64,000 nt of DNA from an uncultured Bacteroides sp. (GTDB lineage: Bacteria; Bacteroidota; Bacteroidia; Bacteroidales; Bacteroidaceae), in the NCBI GenBank assembly GCA_958477465.1, contig CAUEFX010000004.1, positions 73,551-137,550 on the forward strand, read 5' to 3'. Positions within the stretch are counted from its first letter, which is position 1; each line of letters opens with the position of its first letter. Shown one piece after another: positions 8,625-17,507 of this stretch. The notes below the pieces were generated by a model. The model was not told the origin of the DNA, ran no database searches, and was given only the letters and a program-made list of their open reading frames with translations. Both the position numbers and the translations under genes were made by a program.

Positions 8625-9191
8625 ATGAAAATTTTACTTTTAGACAACTATGACTCTTTCACTTACAACCTGCTGCATGTGGTGAAAGAACTCGGATACA
8701 CCGATATAGAGGTATTCCGTAACGACCGGATAAGCCTTGATGAAGTAGACCGCTTCGACAAAATCATACTCTCCCCCGGTCCCGGCATCCCCGCAGAAGC
8801 CGGCCTGCTCCTACCGATCATAAAACAATATGCACCGACCAAGAGCATATTAGGCGTCTGCCTCGGACACCAGGCCATCGGTGAAGTATTCGGAGCCACA
8901 CTCGAAAATCTGGTGGAGGTATACCATGGCGTGCAAACCGTCATCGATATAACCAGAAAAGATACATTGTTCCAAGGTTTAGACCGCGAGATTCCCGTGG
9001 GGCGTTATCACTCCTGGGTGGTCAGCCGCAACCACTTTCCCGCCTGTCTGGAAATCACGGCAGAGAGCAAAGAGGGACAAATCATGGCATTGCGCCATCG
9101 CACATACGATGTACACGGCATCCAGTTTCATCCCGAATCAGTACTCACGCCACAAGGAAAAACCATCATCCGCAATTTCTTAAAAGCATAA
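8625..9191 (+). CDS. trpG: Anthranilate synthase component II (glutamine amidotransferase)
   Basis: Releases ammonia from glutamine for TrpE. Class I amidotransferase triad: Cys79 in LGVCLGHQAIG, and His169 and Glu171 in GIQFHPES. 188 residues, a stand-alone subunit not fused to TrpE or TrpD. It starts 5 nt after trpE, which suggests translational coupling. In many bacteria the same subunit also serves 4-amino-4-deoxychorismate synthase; no pabB is visible here, so that is open. Confidence 0.95.
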   Translation: MKILLLDNYDSFTYNLLHVVKELGYTDIEVFRNDRISLDEVDRFDKIILSPGPGIPAEAGLLLPIIKQYAPTKSILGVCLGHQAIGEVFGATLENLVEVYHGVQTVIDITRKDTLFQGLDREIPVGRYHSWVVSRNHFPACLEITAESKEGQIMALRHRTYDVHGIQFHPESVLTPQGKTIIRNFLKA

Positions 9192-9195
9192 ATGT

Positions 9196-10191
9196 ATGAA
9201 ACAGATTCTATATAAACTTTTCGAACATCAATACCTGGGACGGGAAGAAGCCCGCACCATCCTGCAAAACATAGCACAAGGAAAGTACAACGATGCACAG
9301 GTCGCTTCACTGATCACCGTTTTCTTGATGCGTAATATTTCCGTTGAAGAATTATGCGGGTTTCGCGATGCATTATTGGAGATGCGCCTGCCGGTAGACC
9401 TCAGCGACTTTTCTCCGATAGACATCGTCGGTACGGGAGGAGACGGCAAAAACACATTCAATATCTCGACTGCTGCCTGCTTTACCGTGGCGGGAGCCGG
9501 ATTTCCGGTTGTGAAACACGGCAATTACGGTGCTACATCCGTCAGCGGCGCCAGCAATGTGATGGAGCAACATGGGGTGAAGTTCACCACCGACGTTGAT
9601 AAACTGCGCCGTTCCATAGAGAAATGCAACATCGCCTATCTGCACGCTCCCCTCTTCAATCCGGCGTTAAAGGCGGTAGCTCCGGTACGGAAAGCGCTGG
9701 CCGTACGTACTTTTTTCAACATGCTCGGTCCGTTGGTTAATCCGGTATTGCCGTCATATCAGTTGTTAGGCGTTTACAATCTGCCTCTGCTTCGTTTATA
9801 CAACTACACCTATCAGGAAGGCAATACAAAATTTGCCGTAGTCCACAGTCTCGACGGATACGATGAAATTTCGCTGACCGGCGAGTTCAAGGTGGCAACC
9901 TGCGACAGTGAGAAAATCTACACTCCGGAAAGCCTCCATCTCCACCGCTATACGGAGAACGACCTGGACGGAGGAAACACTCCGGAAGACGCAGCCAGGA
10001 TATTCGATAATGTCATGGCCAACCGTGCTACCGAAGCACAAAAAGAGGTGGTGATCGTAAATGCCGCCTTTGCCATCCATGTGATTTGTCCGGAAAAGCC
10101 GATAGAAGAATGCATTGACCTGGCACGACAGTCGTTGGAAAGCGGCAGAGCGCAAGCCACCCTCCGGAAGTTTATAGAACTTAATCAATAG
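9196..10191 (+). CDS. trpD: Anthranilate phosphoribosyltransferase
   Basis: Transfers phosphoribose from PRPP to anthranilate. PRPP-binding GTGGDGKNTFNIST and the anthranilate-binding KHGNYGATSVSG are present. 331 residues, the normal length for the stand-alone enzyme. The ATG at 9196 lies 4 nt past the trpG stop; another ATG at 9192 is out of frame. Confidence 0.96.
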   Translation: MKQILYKLFEHQYLGREEARTILQNIAQGKYNDAQVASLITVFLMRNISVEELCGFRDALLEMRLPVDLSDFSPIDIVGTGGDGKNTFNISTAACFTVAGAGFPVVKHGNYGATSVSGASNVMEQHGVKFTTDVDKLRRSIEKCNIAYLHAPLFNPALKAVAPVRKALAVRTFFNMLGPLVNPVLPSYQLLGVYNLPLLRLYNYTYQEGNTKFAVVHSLDGYDEISLTGEFKVATCDSEKIYTPESLHLHRYTENDLDGGNTPEDAARIFDNVMANRATEAQKEVVIVNAAFAIHVICPEKPIEECIDLARQSLESGRAQATLRKFIELNQ

Positions 10192-10197
10192 AAGACA

Positions 10198-10986
10198 ATG
10201 AAAGATATATTATCCGAAATCATCGCACACAAGCGCAAGGAAGTAGAGTTGCAGAAACAGGCGATCTCCATCGAACAGCTTTCCGAGGGTATCGACGATC
10301 TGCTTCCAGCCCGCTCCATGAAGCAGGCCATCGCCTCTTCTCCGACAGGTATCATTGCAGAGTTCAAACGCCGGTCGCCCTCCAAAGGATGGATAAAGGA
10401 GAATGCCCGTCCGGAAGAGATCGTTCCTGCGTATGCCGTTTCCGGAGCCTCGGCCGTCTCCATTCTCACGGATGAGATGTTTTTTGGCGGTACCCTGCGG
10501 GACATTCATACAGCGCGCCCTTTGGTGAACCTGCCCATCCTGAGAAAAGATTTCGTCATTGACGAATACCAGCTTTATCAGGCACGTATCGTAGGAGCCG
10601 ATGCCGTGCTGCTGATTGCCGCCGTCCTGGAACGGACCCAATGCCGCGCTTTGGCAGACAAGGCCCATGAACTCGGTTTGGAGGTGCTACTCGAAATCCA
10701 CAGCGCCGAAGAATTACCTTATATATATAAAGGTATAGACATGGTAGGTATCAACAATCGCAACTTGGGCAGTTTCCATACGGATGTGGCCAACTCTTTC
10801 CGCTTGGCGGAACAACTGCCGCAAGATACGGTACTGGTATCCGAGAGTGGCATCTCACAGCCGGCAACCGTTTCCCGCCTCCATGATGCCGGCTTCAGAG
10901 GCTTCCTGATTGGAGAGACCTTTATGCGGACCGAAAAGCCGGGCGAGACCCTGAAAGAATTCATATTGCAGATAAACAAGCAGTAA
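10198..10986 (+). CDS. trpC: Indole-3-glycerol phosphate synthase
   Basis: TIM-barrel enzyme closing the indole ring. Family motifs in order: IIAEFKRRSPSKGWI (catalytic lysine), ILRKDFVIDEYQ, EVLLEIH, GINNRNL and VSESGI. 262 residues, not fused to TrpF as in enterobacteria. It starts 6 nt after trpD. Confidence 0.96.
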   Translation: MKDILSEIIAHKRKEVELQKQAISIEQLSEGIDDLLPARSMKQAIASSPTGIIAEFKRRSPSKGWIKENARPEEIVPAYAVSGASAVSILTDEMFFGGTLRDIHTARPLVNLPILRKDFVIDEYQLYQARIVGADAVLLIAAVLERTQCRALADKAHELGLEVLLEIHSAEELPYIYKGIDMVGINNRNLGSFHTDVANSFRLAEQLPQDTVLVSESGISQPATVSRLHDAGFRGFLIGETFMRTEKPGETLKEFILQINKQ

Positions 10987-11003
10987 CCAACTATCTTTTG
11001 TGA

Positions 11004-11630
11004 ATGATGATAAACGGTAAATTAATAAAAGTATGTGGCATGCAGGATGGAGAAAACATCCGTCAGACGGAAATGCTGAACATCGACATGATCGGTTTCA
11101 TCTTCTATCCCAAATCCCCCCGTTGCATTTATGAGATGCCCGACTACCTGCCCGTGCACGCCCGGCGCGTAGGTGTCTTTGTGAACGAGTCCAGACAGAC
11201 AATAGATATGTTTGCCGACCGTTTCGGGCTGAACTTTATCCAGCTTCACGGACATGAATCACCGGAATATTGCCGTTCGCTCCAGTTAAACGGCTTCAAG
11301 CTGATAAAGGCCTTTTCCATTGCCGGACCCAAGGACTTGCATCCCGTTTATGATTACGAGAAGTATTGCGATTACTTTCTCTTCGACACCAAATGCCAGC
11401 AGTACGGCGGTTCGGGCAATCAATTCGACTGGAACATTTTACGTGCCTATAACGGCGATACTCCTTTCCTGCTCAGCGGCGGCATCAACCCGTACTGTGC
11501 AAAAGCCCTTCGGGAATTCCATCATCCCCGTCTGGCAGGTTATGATCTGAACAGCCGCTTCGAGACAAAGCCGGGGAGAAAAGATACGGAACGTATCTGC
11601 CAGTTTCTAAACGAATTACGTCAACAATAA
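11004..11630 (+). CDS. trpF: Phosphoribosylanthranilate isomerase
   Basis: Amadori rearrangement of phosphoribosyl-anthranilate. The KVCGMQ motif near the start carries the catalytic Cys, and LFDTK carries the catalytic Asp. 208 residues. Two adjacent ATGs (11004 and 11007) make the start ambiguous by one codon. It lies 17 nt after trpC. Confidence 0.94.
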   Translation: MMINGKLIKVCGMQDGENIRQTEMLNIDMIGFIFYPKSPRCIYEMPDYLPVHARRVGVFVNESRQTIDMFADRFGLNFIQLHGHESPEYCRSLQLNGFKLIKAFSIAGPKDLHPVYDYEKYCDYFLFDTKCQQYGGSGNQFDWNILRAYNGDTPFLLSGGINPYCAKALREFHHPRLAGYDLNSRFETKPGRKDTERICQFLNELRQQ

Positions 11631-11642
11631 AAAACAAAGTAT

Positions 11643-12413
11643 ATGAACCGAATTAACCAACTTTTCAATAGTGACAGGAAAGACCTGTTATCCATCTATT
11701 TTTGTGCAGGTGCTCCTACTCTGAACGGTACAGCCGACGTTATCCGCACCCTTGAGAAACACGGTGTGAGCATGATCGAAATCGGCATTCCTTTCAGTGA
11801 CCCGATGGCCGATGGTATTGTCATACAAAATGCTGCCACACAGGCCCTCCGCAATGGGATGTCGTTGAAATTGCTCTTTGAGCAGCTCCGCGACATTCGC
11901 AAGGATGTAAATATCCCACTCATTCTTATGGGGTATCTGAACCCGATCATGCAGTTTGGCTTCGAGAATTTCTGCCGTAAGTGTGTGGAATGCGGTATCG
12001 ACGGAGTCATTATCCCCGATCTCCCCTTCCGCGATTACCAGAAATACTACCGCCCCATCGCCGAACGCCATGACATCAAAGTAATCATGCTGATCACTCC
12101 CGAAACCAGCGAAGAGCGTGTCCGGGATATCGATGCCCATACGGACGGATTTATCTACATGGTGTCCTCGGCAGCTACCACCGGAGCACAGCAGGATTTC
12201 GATACGCAAAAACGTGCCTATTTCAAAAAGATAGACGACATGAAACTGCGCAACCCGCGCATGGTAGGTTTCGGCATCTCCAACAAAGCGACTTTCCAGG
12301 CTGCCTGCGACAATGCTCGCGGAGGCATCATCGGAAGCCGTTTCGTCACTTTATTAGATGAAGAAAAAGATCCCGAAAAGGCCATTCTACGGCTGCTGGA
12401 AGCCATCCGGTGA
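11643..12413 (+). CDS. trpA: Tryptophan synthase alpha chain
   Basis: Cleaves indole-3-glycerol phosphate and channels indole to TrpB. The catalytic Glu and Asp lie in MIEIGIPFSDPMADG. The phosphate-binding end NKATFQAACDNARGGIIGS is intact. 256 residues, last gene of the operon. No strong terminator was seen after it; the next 229 nt lead to ansA. Confidence 0.96.
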   Translation: MNRINQLFNSDRKDLLSIYFCAGAPTLNGTADVIRTLEKHGVSMIEIGIPFSDPMADGIVIQNAATQALRNGMSLKLLFEQLRDIRKDVNIPLILMGYLNPIMQFGFENFCRKCVECGIDGVIIPDLPFRDYQKYYRPIAERHDIKVIMLITPETSEERVRDIDAHTDGFIYMVSSAATTGAQQDFDTQKRAYFKKIDDMKLRNPRMVGFGISNKATFQAACDNARGGIIGSRFVTLLDEEKDPEKAILRLLEAIR

Positions 12414-12606
12414 CCTATGGGTTATCGGCCGTTCCACCCTTACTACAGACCGGACTGCACTCCTGAAGTTTATACCCACTTTCGGGGTGCAGTTCAGCCA
12501 TCCGGACCTCAAGCGGTGCAATACGGGGCATTATGTCGGATTGAGGTTGATCCGTAATTCATAATCCGTAATTCACAAATCATAGTTCGTAAATCACATT
12601 TTTTCG

Positions 12607-12614
12607 TATCTTTG
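12607..12614 (+). promoter_or_regulatory. Probable -7 box of ansA
   Basis: TATCTTTG matches the Bacteroides -7 consensus, 29 nt before the ansA start. The -33 side has only TTCG at 12586-12589 (17-nt spacer), so the promoter is plausible rather than strong. Confidence 0.5.
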
Positions 12615-12642
12615 CTGCCGATTTAACAAGAAAGCCATAAAT

Positions 12643-13692
12643 ATGATAGCCAACTACCCTTCCGTTTTATTGATATATACCGGAGGAACTATCGGAATGA
12701 TAGAAAATCCGGAGACCGGTGCTTTGGAAAATTTTGACTTCGACCATCTGTTAAAACATGTCCCCGAACTGAAACGCTTCAATTATCGGATCTCCTCTTA
12801 TCAATTCGATCCGCCTATCGACTCTTCGGACATGGAACCTCTCTACTGGGCCAAACTTGTGAAAATCATCAACTACAATTACGATAACTTCGACGGCTTT
12901 GTCATCTTGCACGGGACGGACACAATGGCCTACACTGCCTCGGCCTTGAGCTTTATGCTCGAAAATCTAAGCAAACCGGTTATTCTTACCGGATCCCAAC
13001 TTCCGATAGGAACACTGCGAACCGACGGAAAAGAAAACCTGATAACAGCAATCGAAATAGCCGCTGCCAAAAATGCAAACGGCACAGCAATGGTTCCGGA
13101 AGTATGTATCTTCTTTGAAAACCACCTGATGCGTGGTAACCGCACCACCAAAATCAATGCGGAAAACTTCAATGCTTTCCGTTCTTTCAACTATCCGGCA
13201 TTGGCACGTGTCGGCATTCATATCAAGTATGAACCGAACCTCATTCACAAACCGGATCCGACAAAAGCCTTGAAACCGCACTATCTGTTTGATACCAATG
13301 TGGTCATATTAACCCTTTTCCCCGGTATACAAGAGCGTATCGTCACCTCCCTGCTCCATGTAGAAGGACTGAAGGCCGTGGTGCTGAAGACTTTCGGTTC
13401 GGGCAATGCTCCGCAAAAGCCGTGGTTCATAGAACAACTGAAAGCTGCTACCGAACGGGGAATCATTATTGTCAATATCACCCAATGCAGTTCGGGAGCC
13501 GTGGAAATGGAACGTTATGAAACAGGTATCCAATTGCTACAGGCCGGCGTTATCAGTGGTTATGACAGCACACCGGAATGTGCGGTAACGAAACTGATGT
13601 TCCTGCTCGGACACGGATTAAGCAACAAAGAAATCAGATATAAAATGAACTCCTGCCTGATTGGAGAAATAACCAAACCCAATCAGGAATGA
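12643..13692 (+). CDS. ansA: Type I L-asparaginase
   Basis: Hydrolyses asparagine to aspartate and ammonia. Both active-site threonine motifs are present: LLIYTGGTIGM near the N-terminus and LHGTDTMAYTA at about residues 90-100. No signal peptide is visible, so it is the cytoplasmic (type I) form; 349 residues is normal. It is followed by the tandem-hairpin array at 13810. Confidence 0.93.
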   Translation: MIANYPSVLLIYTGGTIGMIENPETGALENFDFDHLLKHVPELKRFNYRISSYQFDPPIDSSDMEPLYWAKLVKIINYNYDNFDGFVILHGTDTMAYTASALSFMLENLSKPVILTGSQLPIGTLRTDGKENLITAIEIAAAKNANGTAMVPEVCIFFENHLMRGNRTTKINAENFNAFRSFNYPALARVGIHIKYEPNLIHKPDPTKALKPHYLFDTNVVILTLFPGIQERIVTSLLHVEGLKAVVLKTFGSGNAPQKPWFIEQLKAATERGIIIVNITQCSSGAVEMERYETGIQLLQAGVISGYDSTPECAVTKLMFLLGHGLSNKEIRYKMNSCLIGEITKPNQE

Positions 13693-13809
13693 AACCATGT
13701 CATCGCAACAAGGCGACATTGAATGGATTTTCGCATCCGGAGAGACACTCTTTAAAAAGTGTTTATAACACCAAAAGAAGCCTGTCTCCCGAACCTACAA
13801 GGGAGGGTG

Positions 13810-13941
13810 AAAAACATGTAGCATCTTTCAGAAAAACATATAACGTCTTTCAAAAAAAGATGTTATGTCTTTTAAAAAAAGATATAGCATCTTTCAAAAA
13901 AACATATAGCATCTTTCCCAAAAAGATGTTATGTCTTTTTC
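13810..13941 (+). repeat. Six tandem 22-nt mini-hairpin units (family copy 1)
   Basis: Six back-to-back 22-nt units start at 13810, 13832, 13854, 13876, 13898 and 13920. The unit pattern is AAAAA(C/G)AT, then five variable bases (GTAGC, ATAAC, GTTAT or ATAGC), then (A/G)TCTTT(C/T) and two bases. Several units are palindromic (AAAGAT-ATAGC-ATCTTT). Neighbouring units can also pair across their junction (ATCTTT with AAAGAT), so two competing folds exist. The array ends at CAGGGGG. It lies 117 nt after ansA. A relative lies at 36541-36627. Confidence 0.85.
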
Positions 13942-13985
13942 CAGGGGGCTGAATTGTTCTGAAAACAGCCTATATCCTATCTGTT

Positions 13986-14220
13986 TTTACCCCTTTCACC
14001 GCCTTCACCTTTTCCCCACAAAGCCTTTATCATCGCAGTTGTAAGGTGAACCCTCACTCGGCACAGTCTTCAAGAATCATGAATCCGGTCCTTACGAGTC
14101 ATCGGCACGCTTATCATCGGCTATAAGCACGGTGTATGTAGACACAGGGCACCCCTTCACCCTCTATTGCCGATGAATAAGGCGATTGAGCAAAAAGGTG
14201 AAGGCGGTGAAGGGGGTAAA
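13986..14220. repeat. Long imperfect inverted repeat (fold-back element)
   Basis: Left arm 13986-14013 and right arm 14193-14220 are inverted copies over 28 nt with one mismatch (core TTCACCGCCTTCACC). The 179 nt between also contain partly complementary stretches, including CACGCTTATC with GATAAGCG-like bases around 14108-14140 and TCATCG with CGATGA near the arms. No reading frame of note lies inside. It could be a MITE-like element, a large RNA hairpin, or a protein-binding array, since the arms carry repeated TTCACC. The rest of the 13942-14603 spacer shows nothing further except the lruC-gene promoter. Confidence 0.6.
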
Positions 14221-14539
14221 TTCATACTGCATTCAAGCAATATGCTTTACCGGACAAACAAATATACACCTGATATCGCATAATGAGCAAGCATTCACTC
14301 CATGTGCTCTCTTTTTATAAACATAAACAAGACCCGGCAAACAAGATATACAATTTATAGAAATAAAAAAGGAATGACCGTATTTTCCATCGAATTATAT
14401 TTCACTAATAAGCAAACAGTTATACACAATAAACAAATCCCGATAAAAAGTTGTCATATTTATCCACCACACATTTAAAAATCGTTAACGCGCATATATT
14501 TCCTTATACAACAAGAATACATTATAAATTAATAATGAG

Positions 14540-14547
14540 TACCTTTG
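14540..14547 (+). promoter_or_regulatory. Probable -7 box of the LruC-domain lipoprotein gene
   Basis: TACCTTTG fits the Bacteroides -7 consensus and would start transcription about 50 nt before the ATG at 14604. No good -33 box was found at the usual distance. Confidence 0.45.
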
Positions 14548-14603
14548 CGCCCAATAACAAACTAAGACTTGTTATCTGTAGTAATCAAAACAAACACTCG
14601 ACT

Positions 14604-16907
14604 ATGAAATCCAATCTTTACAAGTCAAGCATAGTATCACTCCTTGTGGGAATAGCCGCATTTACAAGCTGTGTAGATAATGACAAAAGCTATTTTGATG
14701 CGGAAAAGACCAGAGAGCTCTATCTAAGCACTTTCCCCGTACAAGACATCGATCCAAGCACGGATTGGAAAACGACTCAAAGCGCTAATGTGTCCATTAG
14801 CGTAAATGAGGATATGGGGACTGATTACAAAGTGCAAGTGTTTGATGCCAACCCATTGGACAAAAACAGCAATGCCCGGCTTTTGGCGGAAGGATACGCT
14901 AATCAAGACATGAATTTTGAGACAGTGATGGATTGTCCGACTGCCTTGACTACCGTCTTTGTGGCCCGGATAGACGACAAAGGACGCTACGTCGTAAAAC
15001 CGGCAGACATCAGCAACGGAAGAGTCACAACGGCTTTTGGCAATAGCAATACCATCGTTTCCCGTGCTACCCGTTCGGTAAACTTTAAAGTCTCCACCAT
15101 GGAAGCGCCTTATAGCGAGCAAGAAATTGCAAAAAAGTTGCAAGAAGCCACCGAAGTTCAGAGAGGTTGGGATTTGGGAGCCATGCAATATTGGGACAGA
15201 AACAAATACGGAAACTATGATGTGTTCAATACCCCGAACAATCAGCCGCGTTTTTTCAAAGTGACCTCTCCCTGTTCCGATATTCTGTCCGCTTCGGGAA
15301 GCGCAACCATAAAAGTAATAGTAACCTCCAAGCTGACCTTGACCCAATCCCCGCAAATGTCCGGAAACATCGAACTGATCGTTGCTCCCGGAGGTGAGAT
15401 TACCGTTTCGAGAGAATTGAGATTAACCCAGACTTCACAGGTCACAGTATTAGGTAATGGAAAAATAACAGGTCCGGGAACACTTCACCTGACCAATGTA
15501 GGCGACAGGAATCCCAATTACAACGCAGGAACCATAGAACTTTCAAAAATCAGCATGAACCAGCCCAATGGACTGATCTATAACTGTGGGACGTTCAAGG
15601 TAGGAAATCTGGATATCACCAACGCTTCTACCAGATTGGTCAATCAGGGAAAAGCCTACATCGAAAAGACGAACAGCCGCTGTACAATAGAAAACGGCTG
15701 CCACCTCGAAGCCGAAGATTTTGACGGCGTGCTCAGATTAGGAGAATCATCTTCCGCTACCATCAAAACTTACAATAAGAACAGAGGAGACAATCCGGAT
15801 CTGACATTAGGAAAGAATTCCATATTATATATTGAGAAAGCGTATCTGACAGAAGAGCATTTCCATGGTCCTTCCCACGGATATGCGCTGGTAAAAATCG
15901 AAGAAGTCGAGCAGTTGAACAACTTCCAGTCAACCGGTAACATCTATTATGAAATAAAGAAATTTGATGACGCTATCAGTACCGACAGATGGATGGAGCG
16001 CTTCTATGATGCGTTGAAGAACTCAGAAGGAACAATCTCCAAATTCGGAGAATCCCCTATTACGATTCCTGAGGGAGATTGCACAGGAGAAGGCAATACC
16101 CCGAACGGGAGCGGTGAGGAAATCGATGTGAATCCGATGAACTTTACCTACGCATTCGAAGATAATTATCCCGGAGCGGGCGACTATGACTTCAACGATA
16201 TCGTGTTGAATGTTTCGACCGAATATATAAAAGAGAAATCTACCAACGCGATAAAGTCGATACAGTACAACGTCACATTAAGCGCTGTCGGTGCGAGCAA
16301 ACAGTTGGGAGCCGCCCTGCGCCTGGCAGGTATTGATAAAAGCGCAATTGAAAGTGTCTCATTTGCCGGAAGAACAGAGATGCGCTCGACATTGGTAAAT
16401 TCCATGTTCGAAAACAGTGAGATAGAAAGTAACGGGAACGAAGTCGTCATCCCCCTCTTCGGAGATGCACACCAAGTGTATGGATTTGGTGGAAGTCTAC
16501 GTCCGATGCTCAACACCGGACAACAACAGACCGACGAAACCCACACGTTGAAAGTAATCGTCACGCTTGCTGACCAAAGCCAAACGACTCCGATTCTGAC
16601 CAAAGACAATCTCGATTTCTTTATAGCATACTTTATGGGTAACCAAAATCCGAGAACTGAAGTCCACTTATATGAATTCAGAAAATACGGTGCTACCGCC
16701 AAAGGCAATGTGTATAAAGAGAATCTGGATATTGCCGGAAATCTGACGTGGGGAATTTCCGTACCGGAATTCAAATATCCGGTAGAGATGACTAAAATTA
16801 CCGAAGCCTATCCGCAATTTAAGGCGTGGGCCCAAGACCACACAAGCAACTTGGACTGGTACAAGCATCCTACCGATAAAACCGACAAAAAATACATCGT
16901 CGAATAA
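14604..16907 (+). CDS. LruC domain-containing (DUF4842) lipoprotein
   Basis: Probable surface or periplasm-facing lipoprotein of 767 residues. The start MKSNLYKSSIVSLLVGI leads into a lipobox ending AAFTSC at about residue 24. An upstream in-frame start at 14451 was rejected because it hides this signal. The middle is beta-rich, with a right-handed repeat-like run (GNGKITGPGTLHLTN, IYNCGTFKVGNLDI). The C-terminal third carries the acidic YAFEDNYPGAGDYDFNDIVL motif of LruC/DUF4842 domains, which suggests calcium binding. Function unknown. It stands alone with its own promoter and a strong terminator, so it is not clearly part of the polysaccharide genes that follow. Confidence 0.8.
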   Translation: MKSNLYKSSIVSLLVGIAAFTSCVDNDKSYFDAEKTRELYLSTFPVQDIDPSTDWKTTQSANVSISVNEDMGTDYKVQVFDANPLDKNSNARLLAEGYANQDMNFETVMDCPTALTTVFVARIDDKGRYVVKPADISNGRVTTAFGNSNTIVSRATRSVNFKVSTMEAPYSEQEIAKKLQEATEVQRGWDLGAMQYWDRNKYGNYDVFNTPNNQPRFFKVTSPCSDILSASGSATIKVIVTSKLTLTQSPQMSGNIELIVAPGGEITVSRELRLTQTSQVTVLGNGKITGPGTLHLTNVGDRNPNYNAGTIELSKISMNQPNGLIYNCGTFKVGNLDITNASTRLVNQGKAYIEKTNSRCTIENGCHLEAEDFDGVLRLGESSSATIKTYNKNRGDNPDLTLGKNSILYIEKAYLTEEHFHGPSHGYALVKIEEVEQLNNFQSTGNIYYEIKKFDDAISTDRWMERFYDALKNSEGTISKFGESPITIPEGDCTGEGNTPNGSGEEIDVNPMNFTYAFEDNYPGAGDYDFNDIVLNVSTEYIKEKSTNAIKSIQYNVTLSAVGASKQLGAALRLAGIDKSAIESVSFAGRTEMRSTLVNSMFENSEIESNGNEVVIPLFGDAHQVYGFGGSLRPMLNTGQQQTDETHTLKVIVTLADQSQTTPILTKDNLDFFIAYFMGNQNPRTEVHLYEFRKYGATAKGNVYKENLDIAGNLTWGISVPEFKYPVEMTKITEAYPQFKAWAQDHTSNLDWYKHPTDKTDKKYIVE

Positions 16908-16940
16908 ATCGGGGGAAACACTTCTCGAAAAGCAAAATGA

Positions 16941-16968
16941 AAGCCGGAATATTCTAATTCCGGCTTTT
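16941..16968 (+). terminator. Intrinsic terminator after the LruC-domain gene
   Basis: Perfect 10-bp stem AAGCCGGAAT / ATTCCGGCTT with ATTCTA loop, followed by TTGTTGG. Confidence 0.8.
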
Positions 16969-17047
16969 GTTGGATATCCAAATGGCAGATTTATATAAAA
17001 ACAGACAAATTATTTTATTTATAGAACGCAGTTATCAAAATTATATA

Positions 17048-17085
17048 TATATTTGCACGAATTGAGAAAAGGAAACGTACATTTG
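17048..17085 (+). promoter_or_regulatory. Possible promoter(s) of the receiver/sugar-transferase operon
   Basis: TATATTTG at 17048-17055 and TACATTTG at 17078-17085 both fit the Bacteroides -7 pattern. The TTTG inside the first could act as -33 for the second (22-nt spacing, slightly long). Which one is used cannot be decided from sequence. Confidence 0.4.
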
Positions 17086-17133
17086 TCGTAATATTAACAA
17101 AGCAAACAGAATTTAAAAGCTTCGATTATTGAC

Positions 17134-17499
17134 ATGAAAAAGAAGATATTACTCATCGATGATAAAGCTTCCATAGCTAAAGTAGTTTCAATTTACTTGG
17201 GGAAGGAATATGATTTCACTTATTGTGAGAACCCGATAAAGGCCATTGAATGGTTGCATGAAGGCAACATACCGGATCTGATTATCTCGGATATACGTAT
17301 GCCGGAAATGATGGGAGATGAATTTCTACTTTACATGAAACGCAACGAATTGCTCAAATCGATACCGATCGTTATGCTTTCAAGTGAAGAAAGTACCACC
17401 GAACGGATCAGATTATTGGAAGAAGGTGCTGCCGATTACATTCTAAAACCCTTTAATCCCCTGGAACTTAAAGTCCGCATAAAAAAAATCATTGATTAA
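17134..17499 (+). CDS. Stand-alone receiver-domain response regulator (CheY-like)
   Basis: A 121-residue single-domain receiver. The acidic pair is in LLIDDKAS, the phospho-acceptor Asp in LIISDIRMPEM, the switch Ser in VMLSSEES, and the conserved Lys in YILKPFNP. There is no output domain, so it must act through a partner protein. It sits 8 nt before a sugar-phosphate transferase whose N-terminus itself looks like a degenerate receiver, so the likely role is to control polysaccharide initiation by protein contact. No histidine kinase lies nearby. Confidence 0.9.
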   Translation: MKKKILLIDDKASIAKVVSIYLGKEYDFTYCENPIKAIEWLHEGNIPDLIISDIRMPEMMGDEFLLYMKRNELLKSIPIVMLSSEESTTERIRLLEEGAADYILKPFNPLELKVRIKKIID

Positions 17500-17507
17500 G
17501 ATTCTTT

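Noticed and set aside
13810..13941. CRISPR array
   Set aside because: Units are contiguous with no spacers, are only 22 nt, and no cas genes lie nearby.
13689..13952. An 87-codon frame after ansA
   Set aside because: Most of it is translation of the 22-nt tandem repeat; composition is repetitive Lys/Phe and there is no family likeness.
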